From the NCBI GenBank assembly GCA_017394205.1, contig JAFOPS010000017.1:1-43101 (forward strand): DNA of 43,101 bases, in the 5' to 3' direction. This stretch comes from Clostridia bacterium (GTDB lineage Bacteria > Bacillota > Clostridia > Oscillospirales > Butyricicoccaceae). Every line of letters starts with the position of its first letter. Within the stretch, counting starts at the first letter, position 1. Under the pieces are notes generated by a model. It did not search any database. It had not been told where the DNA came from and was given only the letters and a program-made list of their open reading frames with translations. This document shows positions 1-8,713 of this stretch, piece by piece. Position numbers and translations under genes: made by a program.

Positions 1-96
1 GCTCCCGAGGCCGTGGTCAACGCCGAGAAGGAAAAGCTGGAAAAGTATAAGGAACTGGCCGCCAAGCTTCAGCAAAGCCTGAACGCCCTGCAATAA
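1..96 (+). CDS. valS: Valyl-tRNA synthetase, C-terminal end (partial)
   Basis: Only the last 31 codons and the TAA stop are inside the window. The peptide is charged and heptad-like (NAEKEKLEKYKELAAKLQ) and matches the C-terminal coiled-coil arm of valyl-tRNA synthetase, which ends other ValS proteins and contacts the tRNA. The next gene starts 6 bases later, and valS-folC is a common order in Firmicutes, which supports the call. The catalytic part lies outside the window, so the identification rests on this tail and on context. Confidence 0.75.
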   Translation, partial: APEAVVNAEKEKLEKYKELAAKLQQSLNALQ

Positions 97-102
97 GAAG
101 CC

Positions 103-1875
103 ATGACGTACGAACAGGCGCTGGATTATATCCACTCCCGCATCCACCGGGGCACCCGCAAGGGCATGCCCCGGATGCGGCTGTTGATGGAAAAGCTGGG
201 CAATCCCCAAAAGCGGCTCAGGATCGTCCATGTGGCGGGCTCCAACGGCAAGGGCAGCACCTGCACCATGCTGGAGAGCGTGCTGCGGCAGGCGGGTTAC
301 CGCACGGGGCTGTTTATTTCACCCTTCGTCTTTGATTTCCGCGAGCGCATCCAGCTCTGCGGCGAGCTGGTGGACAAAAAGCTGATGGCCGACACGCTGG
401 AGCGCATGCTCCCCGTCTTTGATGAAATGAAGGCGCTGGATCAGGAATGCACCGAGTTTGAGACCCTCACCGCTCTGGCGTTTGTGATCTTTGCCGAGGC
501 CGGGGTGGATGCGGCCGTGATCGAGGTGGGCATCGGCGGCCTGCTGGACTGCACCAACGTCATCGATCCGCCGGTGCTGGCCGTTATCGGCGCCATCTCG
601 CTGGAGCACACCGAGATTTTGGGAAACACCATCCCGGAGATCGCCGCCCAGAAGTGCGGCATCATCAAGCCGGGCTGCCGTGTGGCGGCCTACTGCGACC
701 TGCATCCCCAGGCCCGCGCCGTTCTGGAGGAGACCTGCGCCTCATTCGGCATCACACCGCGGCTGGCCGATCCGGCGGCGCTGGAGGTGCTGGAGGAGAG
801 CGACCGGGGCTCCCGCTTCTGCTACGGAGGAGAAGAATATTTCGTCCCGCTGGCGGGGAGGCATCAGGTGTATAACGCCCTCACCGTTCTTTCCGCGGCG
901 GAGGAGCTGCGGGAGGCGGGCTTTGACCTGCCCGTGCAGACCGTGCAAAAGGGCCTTGCGGCCACCCGCTTTGTGGGCAGATTGCAGATCGTGCGGAAAG
1001 CTCCCAAATGCATCCTCGACGGCGCCCACAATCCCGGCAAGATCAAGGCGCTGGCGGAGGCTCTGGACGAGCTGTATCCGGAAAAAACGCTGATCTGCGT
1101 CATGGGCATCATGCAGCGCAAGGACTATCACGCCGCCATCCCGCCCATGGCGAGCCGGAGCCGTGTGTTTATCGCCGTCCCCGCCGAAAACTTTTCCGGC
1201 GGCACCCTCCCGCCGGAGGAAACGGCGAGCATCGCCGCCCGCTTCTGCGGCGACGTGCGGATCTGCTCCTCTGCGGAAGAGGGGGCGCGCCTGGCCCTGC
1301 GCCTGGCGGGAGAAAACGACGTGATCGTGGCCTGCGGCTCCATGTATCTGCTGGGCGATGCGAAAAGAGGCTTTACAGAGAGCGAAACCGGCGAAGACGG
1401 CTCGGCGGCGGGAAAAACTGCCTTTGATCTGACCGTGGAAAAGGTGGAAAAGGGGACCCCGCTGGCGGACGAGCTGCTGCGCTTTGTGGAGACCTGCTCC
1501 TGGGAGGAAACGAAGGAGCATATCGCAGAGCTCATCCGGGAATGGCGCTTCACCGATTGGGAAACCATGTTCGCCGCCTGTGCAGACGGAAAGATCGTGG
1601 GCATGGTCTCGACCCTTAAAACGGATTATTATCCGCTGCCGGAGATCTGCCCCTGGGTGTCCTGTCTGTTTGTGACAGAGGAATATCGGGGCCGGCGGAT
1701 CAGCGAAACGCTCATCGACTGCGCAAACGACTATTTGAAGTCTCTGGGATTTGACCGCAGCTATATTCCGTCGGAGCTTTCGGGACTGTATGAGCGCTAC
1801 GGCTATCGCTGTCTCCGGGAGATCGTCAATTACGGCGGCGGCACCGATCATCTTTTTGTCAAAGAACTGAAATAA
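103..1875 (+). CDS. folC: Folylpolyglutamate/dihydrofolate synthase fused to a GNAT domain
   Basis: A 590-residue protein, longer than the usual 420-440 for FolC. Residues 1 to about 425 are a Mur-ligase-like FolC: ATP loop GSNGKGST at 46-53 and the DGAHNPGK motif at 306-313. This part should ligate glutamate to folates (and possibly dihydropteroate) in the cytoplasm. After a short polar linker, residues from about 441 to the end read as a GNAT-type acetyltransferase: a beta strand DGKIVGMVS, then LFVTEEYRGRRIS at the acetyl-CoA loop, then a C-terminal LYERYGYR. The acetyl-CoA loop is degenerate compared with the usual Q/RxxGxG/A, so catalysis by this half is uncertain. The start is the first ATG after valS. 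No frameshift or stop separates the two halves, so the fusion is real in this sequence. FolC call strong; GNAT call good; its substrate is unknown. Confidence 0.92.
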   Translation: MTYEQALDYIHSRIHRGTRKGMPRMRLLMEKLGNPQKRLRIVHVAGSNGKGSTCTMLESVLRQAGYRTGLFISPFVFDFRERIQLCGELVDKKLMADTLERMLPVFDEMKALDQECTEFETLTALAFVIFAEAGVDAAVIEVGIGGLLDCTNVIDPPVLAVIGAISLEHTEILGNTIPEIAAQKCGIIKPGCRVAAYCDLHPQARAVLEETCASFGITPRLADPAALEVLEESDRGSRFCYGGEEYFVPLAGRHQVYNALTVLSAAEELREAGFDLPVQTVQKGLAATRFVGRLQIVRKAPKCILDGAHNPGKIKALAEALDELYPEKTLICVMGIMQRKDYHAAIPPMASRSRVFIAVPAENFSGGTLPPEETASIAARFCGDVRICSSAEEGARLALRLAGENDVIVACGSMYLLGDAKRGFTESETGEDGSAAGKTAFDLTVEKVEKGTPLADELLRFVETCSWEETKEHIAELIREWRFTDWETMFAACADGKIVGMVSTLKTDYYPLPEICPWVSCLFVTEEYRGRRISETLIDCANDYLKSLGFDRSYIPSELSGLYERYGYRCLREIVNYGGGTDHLFVKELK

Positions 1876-1929
1876 GCGGCGAGGGCCCGTCGGCGTGCCG
1901 AAACGACAAAAACCGCATAAGACCTTCGC

Positions 1930-1935
1930 TATAAT
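1930..1935 (+). promoter_or_regulatory. Possible -10 element of a spoIIA promoter
   Basis: A perfect TATAAT lies just before the folC/spoIIAA hairpin. A start about 7 bases downstream (near 1942) would fall inside the left arm of that hairpin. No convincing TTGACA or sigma-H type -35 is present at the right distance, so this is a -10-like hexamer only. Confidence 0.35.
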
Positions 1936-1936
1936 C

Positions 1937-1968
1937 AAGACTGTGGACAGGCTCCACAGTCTTTTTTT
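1937..1968 (+). terminator. Intrinsic terminator between folC and spoIIAA
   Basis: Perfect 9-bp stem (left arm GACTGTGGA at 1939-1947, right arm TCCACAGTC at 1953-1961), extended by A/T pairs, followed by seven T. It ends only about 5 bases before the spoIIAA ribosome site, so any transcript of spoIIA starting upstream of 1937 must pass it. Confidence 0.8.
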
Positions 1969-1987
1969 CGTGCGGGGAGGCGGAAGC

Positions 1988-2293
1988 ATGCAACTGCAAT
2001 ATGAGCTGCGGGAGGGCCAGCTGACGGCGCGCGTGTTCGGCGAGCTGGGCCACCCGGAAGCCATCGAGCTGATGGCGCGGCTGGGACGGATGATCGAGGA
2101 TCATCTTCCGGCCCGGATGGCGCTGGATTTTTCCGGGTTGGAGTTTATGGACAGCTCGGGCATCGCCGTGGTGCTGCAGACGGCGCGAAAATGCGCCGCC
2201 TGCGGCTGCCGGTTTTGGGTGGAGGGCGCCCCGGCGCAGGCCAAAAAGGTGCTGGCCGCCGCCGGGATCCACCGGCTCACCGAGATCCGATAG
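1988..2293 (+). CDS. spoIIAA: Anti-sigma F factor antagonist
   Basis: A 101-residue STAS-domain protein. The hallmark MDSSGI is at residues 54-59; Ser57 corresponds to the serine that SpoIIAB phosphorylates in Bacillus. In its unphosphorylated form the protein binds SpoIIAB and frees sigma F in the forespore. I chose the ATG at 1988 because GGGGAGG lies 7 bases upstream. A longer in-frame reading from 1895 would include the terminator and is not credible. First gene of the spoIIA operon; spoIIAB follows after 11 bases. Confidence 0.93.
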   Translation: MQLQYELREGQLTARVFGELGHPEAIELMARLGRMIEDHLPARMALDFSGLEFMDSSGIAVVLQTARKCAACGCRFWVEGAPAQAKKVLAAAGIHRLTEIR

Positions 2294-2304
2294 GAGGGAC
2301 AGCC

Positions 2305-2751
2305 ATGAAAAAGGGTGAAAAACGGAATGAAATGACCCTGCGGTTTGTCAGCCGCAGCGCAAACGAGGCCTTTGCGCGGACGGCGGCAGCCGCCTTTATC
2401 GCGCAGATGGACCCCACGGTAGAGCAGATCTACGACATCAAGACGGCGGTGTCCGAGGCCGTGACCAACGCCATCGTCCACGGCTATCGGGATACGCTGG
2501 GCACGGTGACCATGACGGTGCGCCTTTATGAGCCCGGCCTGGCCGAGATCGTCATCCGGGACAAGGGCTGCGGCATCGAGGACGTACATAAGGCCCGGGA
2601 GCCCATGTTCACCACCGGCGGGGCCGAGCGCTCGGGCATGGGCTTTACCATCATGGAGAGCTTCATGGATGGCCTGACGGTGCGCTCCCGGCCGGGAAAG
2701 GGGACCACCGTGATCCTGCGCAAGCTGCTGGACGTGAAGAAACAGGCGTGA
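2305..2751 (+). CDS. spoIIAB: Anti-sigma F factor, serine kinase
   Basis: A 148-residue GHKL-fold ATPase. The N-box reads EAVTNAIVHGY, followed by RDKGCGIEDV and the lid/G2 segment FTTGGAERSGMGFTIMES, all typical of SpoIIAB. It holds sigma F inactive and phosphorylates SpoIIAA. The start at 2305 is preceded by TAGGAGGGAC. Its stop codon overlaps the GTG start of sigF by four bases (GTGA), which suggests translational coupling and fixed stoichiometry between sigma factor and anti-sigma factor. Confidence 0.95.
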   Translation: MKKGEKRNEMTLRFVSRSANEAFARTAAAAFIAQMDPTVEQIYDIKTAVSEAVTNAIVHGYRDTLGTVTMTVRLYEPGLAEIVIRDKGCGIEDVHKAREPMFTTGGAERSGMGFTIMESFMDGLTVRSRPGKGTTVILRKLLDVKKQA

Positions 2752-3455
2752 CCGAGGCGCTGTTATGCCGCATCGCGGCGGCCCAGCGGGGCGACGAAGG
2801 GGAAATGGAGCGGCTTTTGACCGAAAACGCGCCGCTGATCCGCAGCGTGGCGCGGCGGTTTTCCGGCTGCGGCGCCGAGGACGAGGAGCTTTTGCACTTG
2901 GGGAGCATCGGCTTTTTCAAGGCCGTGCGGGATTTTGACACGCACCGGCAGACCGAGCTTTCCACCTACGCCGTCCCGCGGATCGCGGGAGAGATCCGGG
3001 ATCATCTGCGCCGCGCCGGGCCGGTCAAGACGCCTCGCGCCCTGCAGAGCCGGGCGCTTTTGGTGCGCCGGGCGGCGGAGGAGCTGGAGCGGACGACGGG
3101 GGAGAGCCCCCGCCTCAGCGCTCTTTGCCGGGCCACCGGACTGACGGCGGAGGAGGTCACCGAGGCGCTGCAGGCCCATATGCGCCCGCTTTCACTGGAG
3201 GCGGCGCTGACGGAAGACGGCGAGGGAAGTCTGCTGGACCTCCTGCCCGACGCTTCGACGGACGACCCGGCGGAACGGCTCGATCTGGCCGAGGCGGTGG
3301 GCACGCTGGAGCCGCCGCTGCGGCAGGTGATCGCCCTGCGCTATGGCCGCGGCATGACCCAGCGGCAGGTCTCCCGGGTGCTGGGCGTGACCCAGGGGCA
3401 GGTCAGCCGCCTGGAAAGGCGGGCGCTGGATCGGCTGAAAGAAAAATTAAAATGA
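2748..3455 (+). CDS. sigF: RNA polymerase sigma-F factor (forespore)
   Basis: A 235-residue sigma-70 family protein of the SigF/G/B group, first compartment-specific sigma factor of the forespore. Region 2 contains the segment LLHLGSIGFFKAVRDFD (core binding and -10 recognition). Region 3 is in the middle, and region 4 at the C-terminus holds the helix-turn-helix GMTQRQVSRVLGVTQGQVSRL. It starts with GTG inside the spoIIAB stop region. Third gene of spoIIA, the conserved order in spore formers. SigG shares these domains, but the spoIIAA-AB context fixes the assignment. Confidence 0.95.
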   Translation: MTEALLCRIAAAQRGDEGEMERLLTENAPLIRSVARRFSGCGAEDEELLHLGSIGFFKAVRDFDTHRQTELSTYAVPRIAGEIRDHLRRAGPVKTPRALQSRALLVRRAAEELERTTGESPRLSALCRATGLTAEEVTEALQAHMRPLSLEAALTEDGEGSLLDLLPDASTDDPAERLDLAEAVGTLEPPLRQVIALRYGRGMTQRQVSRVLGVTQGQVSRLERRALDRLKEKLK

Positions 3456-3482
3456 CCGCCCCGAATGGGGCGGTCATTTTAT
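3448..3482. terminator. Bidirectional terminator between sigF and potD
   Basis: 12-bp perfect stem (AATGACCGCCCC at 3451-3462, complement at 3467-3478) with GAAT loop. T-rich on the plus strand and, read backwards, TTTTAATTTTTC on the minus strand. It suits the convergent sigF and pot operons. Confidence 0.88.
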
Positions 3483-3495
3483 AGCGGGAAAGAAA

Positions 3496-4617
3496 TCAGT
3501 TGATCTTTACCTTTTCCCACAGCTCATTGATATAGGCCAGCGTTTCGGCATCCAGATTCTGATAGGCATAGGCCTGGTAATTGTTCCGGAAGCTGTCCAT
3601 GGGGGGATAGATGATCTCCATGAAGTCCTCGCCCATATCCTCGGCATACTGCTGCGAGTGGATCACTGCGGAATTGGGGCTGGCGTAATAGGTGAACTCG
3701 GCGTTGGCCACGGCAGGCTCTTCGCTGAGCATATAGTTGATGAAGATCTCGGCCAGCTCCTTGCTCTGGCAGCAGGAGGGGATGCACATGGCGTCCACAT
3801 AATAGTTTGTGGGCTCAGGATAATAGAAGCGCAGATCCACATTGTCGCTGCTTTCGTCCACCATATCCAGCATGGTGAAATAGTCGCCGGCGTAATAGGT
3901 GCCGATGGCGGCCTCGCCGGATGCCATCATATTGTAGATCTCATCCATGACCATGCCCTTGAGCAGGGGACGCTGGCGGAGCAGCTCGGCCTGAGCGGCG
4001 TCCCAATCGGCCTTATCGGTGGTGTTCACGTCGATGCCCAGCTTATACATGGCGGTGCCGAAGGCGTCGCGGGGGTTGTTGAACTGCAAAATGTCGCCGG
4101 AATATTTTTCGTTCCACAGCAGATCCCAGCCGTTGGCGTCGCTCTCGTCCACCACCTTGGCGTTGTAGATGACGCCCACCACGCCGTAGGTATAGGGAAC
4201 GGTGAACTGATTCTGGGGATCGTAATACAGGTTGCGGAAATCCTCGGTGATATACTCGAAATTGGGGATATTATCGTAATTCAGCGGGAGCAGCATGTTT
4301 TCGTTGATCATCCGAGCGATCATATAGTCCGAGGGGAAGATCACGTCGTAGCTGACGGCGCCGGAAGACAGCTTGGCATACAGATCCTCATTGGAACTGA
4401 AGGTGTCGTAATTGACCCGCACCTTTTGGCCGTATTCTTTCTGATACCATTCTTCAAAGGCTTTGACGGTGTCGAGGCTGCCCTCGCTGCCGTCGGAAAT
4501 GTATTCACCCCAGTTATAGACGTTCAGCGTCAGCGTGCTGCCGCCGCAGCCGGCGCAGGAAAGCAGCAGAACGACCGCCAGCGCAAGGGCGGGGACGATG
4601 GCAAAGATTTTTTTCAT
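3496..4617 (-). CDS. potD: Spermidine/putrescine ABC transporter, substrate-binding lipoprotein
   Basis: A 373-residue extracytoplasmic solute-binding protein, last gene of potABCD. An N-terminal signal peptide (KK followed by a hydrophobic stretch to residue 19) ends in Cys21 or Cys24, a lipoprotein attachment site, so it should be anchored on the outer face of the membrane. The mature part begins LTLNVYNWGEYI and contains VNYDTFSSNEDLYAKL and YDVIFPSDYMI, typical of PotD/PotF. The family binds polyamines; spermidine versus putrescine cannot be told from sequence reading. It follows potC after 26 bases with its own GGAGG site. Confidence 0.93.
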   Translation of the reverse strand: MKKIFAIVPALALAVVLLLSCAGCGGSTLTLNVYNWGEYISDGSEGSLDTVKAFEEWYQKEYGQKVRVNYDTFSSNEDLYAKLSSGAVSYDVIFPSDYMIARMINENMLLPLNYDNIPNFEYITEDFRNLYYDPQNQFTVPYTYGVVGVIYNAKVVDESDANGWDLLWNEKYSGDILQFNNPRDAFGTAMYKLGIDVNTTDKADWDAAQAELLRQRPLLKGMVMDEIYNMMASGEAAIGTYYAGDYFTMLDMVDESSDNVDLRFYYPEPTNYYVDAMCIPSCCQSKELAEIFINYMLSEEPAVANAEFTYYASPNSAVIHSQQYAEDMGEDFMEIIYPPMDSFRNNYQAYAYQNLDAETLAYINELWEKVKIN

Positions 4618-4643
4618 TTCTCAATCCTCCGATTTCGATTTAT

Positions 4644-5453
4644 TTAATTCTTTTTGGCTTTATGCTTTTCCCCGTCGTCCTGATCGGTGAGATTGGAGAT
4701 CAGAAGCAGCGTGAGAATGACGAAAAAGATGATGGTCGCCAGCGCGTACATCTTGGGCGTGACCGTCTTTTTGGTCATGCTGTAGATGCGGATGGGCAGG
4801 GTCTGGAAGCCGTTGCCCTGGGTGAAATAGGAGATGACGAAGTCATCCAGCGACAGGGTGAAGGCCATGATCAGGCCGGTGACGATGCCGGGCATGATCT
4901 CGGGAAGCTCGGCCTTGAAAAAGGCCTGCAGCGGCGTGCAGCCCAGATCCCGCGCGGCCTCGGGCAGAGCGGGATCCATCTGCCGCAGCTTGGGCAGCAC
5001 CTGCAAAATCACATAGGGCAGACAGAAGGTGATGTGCGCCAGCAGCATGGTCCAGAAGCTCAGACTGGTGGCCAGTCCGAAGAAGCGGCCAACAAAGACG
5101 AACATCAGCATCAGGGAAATACCGGTGATGATATCCGGATTGATCATGGGGATGTTGGTGACGGTGTCCAGCGCGGCGCGGTACCATTTGGAGCGCAGCT
5201 TGTGCATGCCCACGGCGGCAGCTGTGCCCATGACGGTGGAGATCAGCGAGGCGCTGACGGCCAGCACCAGCGTGTTGCGCACGGCGCCCAGCGTGTCCCG
5301 GTCGCGGAGCAGCTCCCGGTACCACTTCAGCGAAAAGCCGGAGAACACCGAAAGACTCTTGGTCTCGTTGAAGGAGAAGATCAGCAGGATGACGATGGGC
5401 GCAAAGAGAAACAGCATGATCAGCGCGGTGTAAATGCGGGAAGCCCGTTTCAT
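4644..5453 (-). CDS. potC: Spermidine/putrescine ABC transporter permease PotC
   Basis: A 269-residue inner permease with about six hydrophobic segments. The EAA loop that docks on the ATPase reads EAARDLGCTPLQAFFKAELPEI. The segment FSLKWYRELL near the N-terminus is typical of PotC. Start ATG at 5453; its ribosome site GGAGGGGTG lies inside the last codons of potB, and only one base separates the two genes, so translation is probably coupled. Confidence 0.93.
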   Translation of the reverse strand: MKRASRIYTALIMLFLFAPIVILLIFSFNETKSLSVFSGFSLKWYRELLRDRDTLGAVRNTLVLAVSASLISTVMGTAAAVGMHKLRSKWYRAALDTVTNIPMINPDIITGISLMLMFVFVGRFFGLATSLSFWTMLLAHITFCLPYVILQVLPKLRQMDPALPEAARDLGCTPLQAFFKAELPEIMPGIVTGLIMAFTLSLDDFVISYFTQGNGFQTLPIRIYSMTKKTVTPKMYALATIIFFVILTLLLISNLTDQDDGEKHKAKKN

Positions 5454-5454
5454 C

Positions 5455-6324
5455 TCACACCCCTCCTTCCACGCTGCGGTCAGCCAGCTTGCGCAGCAGC
5501 GCCATGGCGGCCAGCAGCACGATCATCATGATAAAGGCGATGGCCGCGGCAAAGTGCAGATTGTTGGCCACGTACTGCCCCTCGATGGCGTCACCGATGA
5601 GGAAGAACTTGCCGTTGCCCAGCTTTTGCGAGATATAGAAGGTGCTGATGGAGGGAATGAGCACCATGTTGATGCCCGACAGCACACCGGGGATGCTCAG
5701 GGGGAAGATCACCCGCCGCAGGGTGTTCATGTTGTTGCAGCCCAGATCGTGGGCCGCCTCGATGAGGCGGACGTCCATCTTGGCCATGACGGAATAGATG
5801 GGCATGATCATGTAGGGGATGTAGTCGTAGACCATGCCGATGACCACGGCGCTCTCGGTGCCGATGATGTGCATCCTCCCCAGCCCGACGGCGCCCAGCA
5901 GGCCGTTCAGGATGCCGGTGTCCTGCAAAATGGTCATCCAGGCGTAGGTGCGGATCAGAAAGTTCATCCACATGGGGATCATCACCAGCGTGATCAGCGT
6001 TTTCTGCACCCGCGGCCGGGCCCGGGCGATGATAAAGGCCATGGGATAGCCCAGAAGCAGACAGACGACGGTGGAGATCACCGCCAGCTTGAGCGACCGC
6101 CAGAAGATCAGCAGATAGGTGCGCACCTCGCGCCCCTCCACCTCGGAGGAGGCGGTGAAGAACTTGACGATGTTGTCCGCGGTAAAGCGGAAGTTGTTGT
6201 CGGTGAAGGCGTAATAGGCCACGAAGGCCAGGGGCACCAGAATGAAAATCACGGCCCACACGGAATAGGGCGCCAGCAAAAGCCGGTCCAAAGGGGTGGC
6301 GCGACCCTTGCTTCGCTCTTTCAT
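5455..6324 (-). CDS. potB: Spermidine/putrescine ABC transporter permease PotB
   Basis: A 289-residue permease with six predicted membrane segments (first about residues 18-38). The EAA loop reads [20 protein letters not shown]. The start is the ATG at 6324, overlapping the potA stop by four bases (ATGA); the longer open frame up to 6513 would sit inside potA and lacks a ribosome site. Forms the transport pore with PotC. Confidence 0.93.
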   Translation of the reverse strand: MKERSKGRATPLDRLLLAPYSVWAVIFILVPLAFVAYYAFTDNNFRFTADNIVKFFTASSEVEGREVRTYLLIFWRSLKLAVISTVVCLLLGYPMAFIIARARPRVQKTLITLVMIPMWMNFLIRTYAWMTILQDTGILNGLLGAVGLGRMHIIGTESAVVIGMVYDYIPYMIMPIYSVMAKMDVRLIEAAHDLGCNNMNTLRRVIFPLSIPGVLSGINMVLIPSISTFYISQKLGNGKFFLIGDAIEGQYVANNLHFAAAIAFIMMIVLLAAMALLRKLADRSVEGGV

Positions 6325-7457
6325 TTGGCCTGCTCGCTTTCCGCTTCCTCTTCCGAGGAGATGCTGTCCAGCGCGTCGGGATCCACGTCCAGCGAATAGT
6401 CGCCGTACAGACCGGAATATTCCGACTTTTTCATGATATGGATGGCGTCGGGCTCGATATACAGGCCGATGTTGGCTCCCTCGGCCACATAATCGGTGGT
6501 CTGGATCATCCATTTGAAGCCGCCCACGTCCACGATGATCTCGTAATGGACGCCCATGAAGATCACCGAGGTGACCGCGCCGCGGAGCATGCCCTTCTCC
6601 TCGGAAACGATATCCACGTCCTCGGGGCGGACTACCACGTCCACGGGTTCTTTGCGGTCGAAGCCGCTGTCCACGCAGGTAAAGGTGTGGCCGGAGAAGC
6701 GGACCAGCTTATCCTCCAGCATCACGCCGTCGAGGATGTTGCTCTCGCCGATGAAATCGGCCACGAAGGCGTTTTTCGGCTCGTTGTAGATATCGGTGGG
6801 AGTGCCGATCTGCTGGATAGAGCCCTTGTTCATCACCACCACGGTGTCGGACATGGTGAGGGCCTCCTCCTGATCGTGGGTGACGAAGACGAAGGTGATG
6901 CCCACCCGCTGCTGGATGGCCTTCAGCTCCCGCTGCATTTCCTTGCGGAGCTTGAGATCCAGCGCGCTCAGCGGCTCGTCCAGGAGCAAGACCCGGGGAT
7001 GATTGATGAGCGCGCGGGCGATGGCCACCCGCTGCTGCTCGCCGCCGGAAAGCTGCAGGGGCGAGGCTTTTTCGTAGCCGGTGAGGTTGACCATTCGCAG
7101 CATCTCGTCCACCCGCTCGCGGATCTGCTTTTCGGGCTGCTTTGCGATGCGGGGCCCGAAGGCGATGTTGTCGAAAATATTGAGATGCGGAAACAGGGCG
7201 TACCGCTGGAACACGGTATTGACCTGCCGCTTGTGGGCGGGCAGCGAGGTGATATCCTTCCCATCAAAATAGACCACACCTGCGCTGGGGCTCTCAAAGC
7301 CGCCGATGATGCGCAGCGTCGTGGTCTTTCCGCAGCCGGAAGGGCCAAGGAGGGTGACGAACTCCTTGTCTCTCACGTAAAGATTGATGTTGTTCAGGAC
7401 CGTTTTGCCCCCATAATCCTTGTGAATGTTTTCCAGCTGGATCAGACGATCTGCCAT
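6321..7457 (-). CDS. potA: Spermidine/putrescine ABC transporter ATP-binding protein
   Basis: A 378-residue ATPase. Walker A is [10 protein letters not shown], the signature is LSGGEQQR, Walker B is [11 protein letters not shown] and the H-loop is [12 protein letters not shown]-terminal TOBE-like regulatory domain covers roughly residues 270-350. I chose the ATG at 7457, since GGGGAGG is 8 bases upstream; a GTG three codons earlier would overlap that ribosome site. First gene of the operon, with a strong sigma-A promoter upstream. The acidic tail ([12 protein letters not shown]) is unremarkable. Confidence 0.94.
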   Translation of the reverse strand: MADRLIQLENIHKDYGGKTVLNNINLYVRDKEFVTLLGPSGCGKTTTLRIIGGFESPSAGVVYFDGKDITSLPAHKRQVNTVFQRYALFPHLNIFDNIAFGPRIAKQPEKQIRERVDEMLRMVNLTGYEKASPLQLSGGEQQRVAIARALINHPRVLLLDEPLSALDLKLRKEMQRELKAIQQRVGITFVFVTHDQEEALTMSDTVVVMNKGSIQQIGTPTDIYNEPKNAFVADFIGESNILDGVMLEDKLVRFSGHTFTCVDSGFDRKEPVDVVVRPEDVDIVSEEKGMLRGAVTSVIFMGVHYEIIVDVGGFKWMIQTTDYVAEGANIGLYIEPDAIHIMKKSEYSGLYGDYSLDVDPDALDSISSEEEAESEQAK

Positions 7458-7497
7458 TGAAAACACCTCCCCAACACATCCTATATAAATCGAAACA

Positions 7498-7525
7498 AAT
7501 ATAGCATAAATTTCTGAAATGTCAA
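7498..7525 (-). promoter_or_regulatory. Sigma-A promoter of potABCD
   Basis: On the minus strand: TTGACA (7525-7520), 16-bp AT-rich spacer, TATATT (7503-7498), about 40 bases before potA. Confidence 0.8.
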
Positions 7526-7545
7526 TGATTTTTCACGGGTTTTTT

Positions 7546-7575
7546 GCAAAAACAAAAGAAAACCGGAACGGTTTT
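7546..7575 (-). terminator. Terminator downstream of the pseudouridine synthase gene
   Basis: 7-bp stem AAAACCG/CGGTTTT with a 3-base loop; on the minus strand it runs into CTTTTGTTTTT. It separates the upstream gene from the pot promoter. Confidence 0.6.
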
Positions 7576-7624
7576 TGAAAAACCTCCGATTTTCTTTGAA
7601 ATTCACCGATTTGCACCGGAATTC

Positions 7625-8596
7625 TCAATTGGATTTTTTTGGAAGATCCCGGAAGAATTTCAGGAACGGGACGTCCTTTGCGCGGACCTCCCTGCCCCGG
7701 AGATATTCCAGCGCTCCTGCGGGGGTGGTGAAGTCGAAGCGCAGCCGCCAGCTCCACAGCGCCTGATGAGCAAAGGGGAGGCCCCGATTGTGCGCGGCGG
7801 TGCCGTATTTCGTATCGCCCACCAGGGGCCAGCCCGCCGCCTGCATCTGGGCGCGGATCTGATGGGTGCGGCCCGTCACCAGCTCGCATTCCACCAGCGA
7901 AACGTCCCCGCGCTTTTCCAGCGTGCGGTAGCGGAGGACGGCGGTGAGATTGTCGCCGGTCTTGCGCTGCTGGACGAAGACCTGTTTTTTGTCGGTGTCC
8001 CGCTTCAGGTAATTCTTCAGCGTTCCGGCGGCCGGTCTGGGCGCGCCGTGCACCAGACAGAGATAGTATTTCGTGATCTCCCGGTCCTTGATTTTTTGAT
8101 TGAGCACCCGCAGCGCCTCGGCGGTTTTGGCGGCGACCACCAGACCGCCGGTGTTGCGGTCGATCCGGTTGCACAGGGCGGGGACGAAGCTGCGCTCGCT
8201 TTCGGGGTCCCATTCGCCCTTTTGATATAAATAGGCCTTGATCCGGTTGATCAGCGTATCGGCCGAGCCCTGCTCGTCCTCGTGGACCACCAGGCCCACG
8301 GGCTTGTCCGCGATGAGCACCTGATCGTCTTCATAGGCGATCTCCAGAACGGGGCTGGCCTTGCGCCAGGCCTCGTCGGGGTCGGGAGGAAGGAAAAACT
8401 CGTCGCTGATGTAAAGCTGCAGCACGTCGCCCTCCTGCAGGCGGTAATCCTTCTCCACCCGCTTTCCGCCCAGCTTGACGCGCTTGAGGCGGATGTATTT
8501 CTGCATCAGCGAGGGCGGCAGGGCGGGCAGGGCCTTGGAAAGATACTTGTCCAGCCGCTGGCCCGCGTCGTTGCGGCCGATGATGAGCTCCTTCAT
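7625..8596 (-). CDS. RluA/RluD-family pseudouridine synthase with S4 domain
   Basis: A 323-residue protein. Residues 1-60 form an S4-like RNA-binding domain (DAGQRLDKYLSKALP, then VKLGGKRVEKDYRLQEGD). The catalytic domain holds CNRIDRNTGGLVV, where the Asp of the HRLDxxTSG motif is kept while the first residue is Asn and TSG is TGG. This variant occurs in Clostridia. Later motifs: LVTGRTHQIRAQM and GDTKYG. It should isomerise uridines in rRNA or tRNA; the target site cannot be assigned. Start ATG at 8596 with GGAGGAG upstream; the much longer open frame to 9259 is antisense to yceD and not real. Confidence 0.87.
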   Translation of the reverse strand: MKELIIGRNDAGQRLDKYLSKALPALPPSLMQKYIRLKRVKLGGKRVEKDYRLQEGDVLQLYISDEFFLPPDPDEAWRKASPVLEIAYEDDQVLIADKPVGLVVHEDEQGSADTLINRIKAYLYQKGEWDPESERSFVPALCNRIDRNTGGLVVAAKTAEALRVLNQKIKDREITKYYLCLVHGAPRPAAGTLKNYLKRDTDKKQVFVQQRKTGDNLTAVLRYRTLEKRGDVSLVECELVTGRTHQIRAQMQAAGWPLVGDTKYGTAAHNRGLPFAHQALWSWRLRFDFTTPAGALEYLRGREVRAKDVPFLKFFRDLPKKSN

Positions 8597-8652
8597 TCGA
8601 TCTCCTCCGTGCGGGCGCGGCGTGTTTTTTTCACGGAAACCGCAAAAAAACC

Positions 8653-8681
8653 TTGACTTTTGCCCGATTGCTTCATATAAT
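8653..8681 (+). promoter_or_regulatory. Sigma-A promoter of yceD-rpmF
   Basis: TTGACT at 8653-8658, 17-bp spacer, TATAAT at 8676-8681, 33 bases before the yceD start. Confidence 0.88.
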
Positions 8682-8713
8682 AAATTTTGCGTTATTGTGA
8701 AAAGGGGATTTTC

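Noticed and set aside
1876-1936. Sigma-H promoter for spoIIA
   Set aside because: Looked for AGGA...GAAT type elements as in Bacillus; none with suitable spacing was found upstream of the hairpin.
742-2064. 440-codon minus-strand frame over folC and spoIIAA
   Set aside because: Antisense of a recognised gene and crosses the spoIIAA promoter/terminator region.
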